Source: CAVPGH01 sp046726955
GTDB taxonomy: Bacteria; Acidobacteriota; Vicinamibacteria; Fen-336
NCBI GenBank assembly: GCA_046726955.1
Contig: JBKPBQ010000340.1
Coordinates: 1-7,272 of the forward strand
Direction of reading: 5' to 3'
DNA length: 7,272 nt
Below, piece after piece: positions 5,752-7,272 of the stretch (position 1 is the stretch's first letter; every line of letters begins with the position of its first letter). Under the pieces are notes generated by a model. The model saw nothing but the letters and a program-made list of their open reading frames with translations. It was not told the DNA's origin and made no database searches. A program made the translations under genes and the position numbers.

Positions 5752-7179
5752 CTACAACACCCACCGCACGCGAAGCACCACATCGAGTACGACGAGCAAG
5801 CCCCCGAGCCAGAGCGCCTCGGAGCGCGACGGCCCCGTCGTCTCCCCCCGCGAGCTCACGACCGCTGCCACCAGCAGCAACGGCATGAGGGGAATCCAGA
5901 GCCGTCCGACCTCCCCGCGCGTCGCGCCGGACAGGACCAGGAGCGCGAGCGCGACCGCGAGCGCTCGCGCGAGCGGCGACTTCGCGATCCGCCAGACGAA
6001 GAGCGCCGCCACTGGCGGGCCCAGGAAGAGCGCGAGGTCGAGGGCGTCGAAGCCGAGCCACAGCGCGTAGCTCCGCGGCCGGGTGTAGGTCTCGCGGTGG
6101 ATGGCGAGGGCGGTGCGCAGGGAGGCGATGGGGTCGTAACCCAGCACCCCGGTCGCGGCGACGACGGCCAGGGTGGCCGTCGCGGCGACGAGAAGGACAG
6201 CCCAGGTCTCTTTCGACCAGCGCCCGACGACGAGGACGGCCAGGCCGACGAACGCGAGGAAGACGAGCGAGCCATAGGAGACGAAGAGGGCCACGCTGCC
6301 GAGTAGTCCCCCGGCTATCGCGAGCGCGACCCTTCTCGAAGCGCTCGTCCCCGCGGCCGCCGCAAGCACCAGGGCGGCGGCGCTCGCGGTGACGAAGGCG
6401 AGCGCCTGGTCGAACTGGGGGATGAACAGGACGGGACCGGGGACGAGCGTCCAGAGCGCGCCGGCCCGCGCCCCCGCCAGCGCGTCGCCGGAGAGGCGGG
6501 ACGCGATCGCTGCCACCGGCCAGGCCGCGGCGATGCCGAAGAGCGTGAGGAGCAGAGCGCCGAAGAGCGCGCCCGCCTTGGAGGCGCGAGTCGAGGGGGG
6601 CCGCGGCTCCTGGCCCTCGTCGTGGCCCTGCAGCCGCAAGAACACACGCGTCAGGAAGGGCGAGCGCTCGAAGAGCGCGACGAGCCCCCGGTAGTAGAGG
6701 ACCGGCCCCGGCGGGTGCGTGGCCGCGTGCTTGGGCAGCGACGGCAGCAGCTCCGCGTGGCGATGCAGGAAGTCGCGCGGGTCCGCCGCCGCCGGCGAGA
6801 CCGCCACCGTGTAGTACGAAGACCAGGTCGTGGACATCGTCCGCGCCGCCAGCGTGGCGAAGGCGCCCGGCGGCTCGAGGCCGAGGAGGCCGACGGAGAA
6901 CGCGAGACCCGCCACGATCGCCCCGGCGACGATCGCGACGGCAGCGAGCCGCGGCCGGGATATCGCCCACGAAGACCCCGTGAGGGCGAGGAGGACGAGA
7001 AGGGCGCTCGCGGCCAGGATCGGCGCCGCGAAGCGTCCGCTCGTCGGTCCCTCGCGCAACGACCACTGCCACTCCGGCGGATAGGGGGCGGGGCCGCGGA
7101 TCTGCGACGGCACGTCGAGCACGACGGCGAGAAGGACGAGGACGGTGGGGACGAGGAGGGCGAGGCGCCCCCGGTGCAT
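5752..7179 (-). CDS. Multi-pass membrane protein, probable GT-C fold glycosyltransferase
   Basis: The product is 475 residues from ATG at 7179, with roughly eleven or twelve hydrophobic segments. The first helix (about 6-22) leads into a loop with APYPPEWQW (Glu36), the place where GT-C enzymes carry a catalytic acid. Two motifs are typical of an uncharacterised family of bacterial membrane glycosyltransferases. One is THPPGPVLYYRG, with His155-Pro-Pro-Gly158 and upstream SSYYTVAV. The other is RGEVGRLWIPLMP near the C-terminus (Arg421 to about 433). GT-C proteins use lipid-linked sugars at the outer face of the membrane. A longer reading from GTG at 7212 is possible. I chose ATG 7179 because its A is the last base of the upstream stop (TGATG), a standard coupling arrangement, and because it places the first helix near the N-terminus. 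The gene converges on the SGNH operon. The sugar and acceptor are unknown, and the GT-C call rests on two motifs and topology. Confidence 0.7.
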   Translation of the reverse strand: MHRGRLALLVPTVLVLLAVVLDVPSQIRGPAPYPPEWQWSLREGPTSGRFAAPILAASALLVLLALTGSSWAISRPRLAAVAIVAGAIVAGLAFSVGLLGLEPPGAFATLAARTMSTTWSSYYTVAVSPAAADPRDFLHRHAELLPSLPKHAATHPPGPVLYYRGLVALFERSPFLTRVFLRLQGHDEGQEPRPPSTRASKAGALFGALLLTLFGIAAAWPVAAIASRLSGDALAGARAGALWTLVPGPVLFIPQFDQALAFVTASAAALVLAAAAGTSASRRVALAIAGGLLGSVALFVSYGSLVFLAFVGLAVLVVGRWSKETWAVLLVAATATLAVVAATGVLGYDPIASLRTALAIHRETYTRPRSYALWLGFDALDLALFLGPPVAALFVWRIAKSPLARALAVALALLVLSGATRGEVGRLWIPLMPLLLVAAVVSSRGETTGPSRSEALWLGGLLVVLDVVLRVRWVL

Positions 7180-7271
7180 CAGCGCAGCGGCGAGTCCGGC
7201 CGCTCGCCGCACTTCAGCGAAGTCTCAGCACCTTCCTCGGCGAGGCCGAGGCACTCGAAGAGGTTGCGGAT
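7179..7271 (-). CDS. C-terminal end of an unidentified protein (5' partial)
   Basis: An open minus-strand frame enters from the right edge, encodes the last 30 residues of a protein (IRNLFECLGLAEEG... to ...RPDSPLR), and stops with TGA at 7179-7181. The stop shares its last base with the ATG of the downstream membrane protein. This TGATG coupling, the clean codon pattern and the lack of another plausible use for the DNA argue that the frame is real. The fragment contains two cysteines (residues 7 and 21 as seen). It is too short to name a family. Confidence 0.5.
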   Translation of the reverse strand: MRNLFECLGLAEEGAETSLKCGERPDSPLR

Positions 7272-7272
7272 G

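Noticed and set aside
4413..5783. 456-codon minus-strand open frame opposite the second SGNH gene
   Set aside because: It is a shadow of the SGNH gene. It has no recognisable domain and crosses the convergent gap.
5729..7072. 447-codon minus-strand frame overlapping the GT-C-like gene
   Set aside because: The alternative minus frame is Arg/Pro-rich and lacks membrane segments. The other frame gives a coherent multi-pass protein with family motifs.
7180..7212. N-terminal extension of the GT-C-like protein to GTG 7212
   Set aside because: It would overlap the upstream reading frame by more than 30 bases. ATG 7179 couples exactly with that frame's stop.

Overview
This is a GC-rich bacterial chromosomal segment (about 70% G+C by eye, with frequent GTG starts). 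It is filled with genes for membrane and envelope proteins. I see no mobile element, CRISPR array, tRNA or rRNA. The gene style fits a GC-rich, Gram-negative-type lineage such as Acidobacteriota or Myxococcota: a GT39-type glycosyltransferase with a long C-terminal domain, membrane-anchored SGNH hydrolases, and an alkaline-phosphatase-fold protein with N-terminal membrane helices. That placement is a guess from protein style only.

Layout. Positions 1-1617 (minus strand, running off the left edge) encode an alkaline phosphatase superfamily (type I phosphodiesterase-like) membrane protein. A 64-base divergent gap with a 14-bp palindrome, an 8-bp direct repeat and a good -10 box separates it from a three-gene plus-strand operon. 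The operon holds an SGNH hydrolase (1682-2701), a GT39-type polyprenyl-phosphate sugar transferase (2698-4446) and a second, paralogous SGNH hydrolase (4431-5555). The first junction overlaps by four bases (GTGA), and the same GTGA is available at the second. A gene-free gap of about 196 bases follows. A second multi-pass membrane protein with GT-C glycosyltransferase features then runs on the minus strand (5752-7179). It is coupled through a TGATG stop/start to the last 30 codons of an unidentified gene that enters from the right edge.

How the genes may work together (inference). The GT39 protein would move a sugar from a lipid carrier onto an acceptor outside the cytoplasmic membrane. The two anchored SGNH enzymes on either side of it could add or remove acyl or acetyl groups on that glycan or lipid. 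The divergent phosphodiesterase-like protein may share the control region. Its most striking property is that, by eye alignment, it keeps the three metal-binding aspartates of its superfamily. All three metal-binding histidines and the nucleophile appear replaced, so it may be a pseudoenzyme that binds a ligand rather than cutting it.
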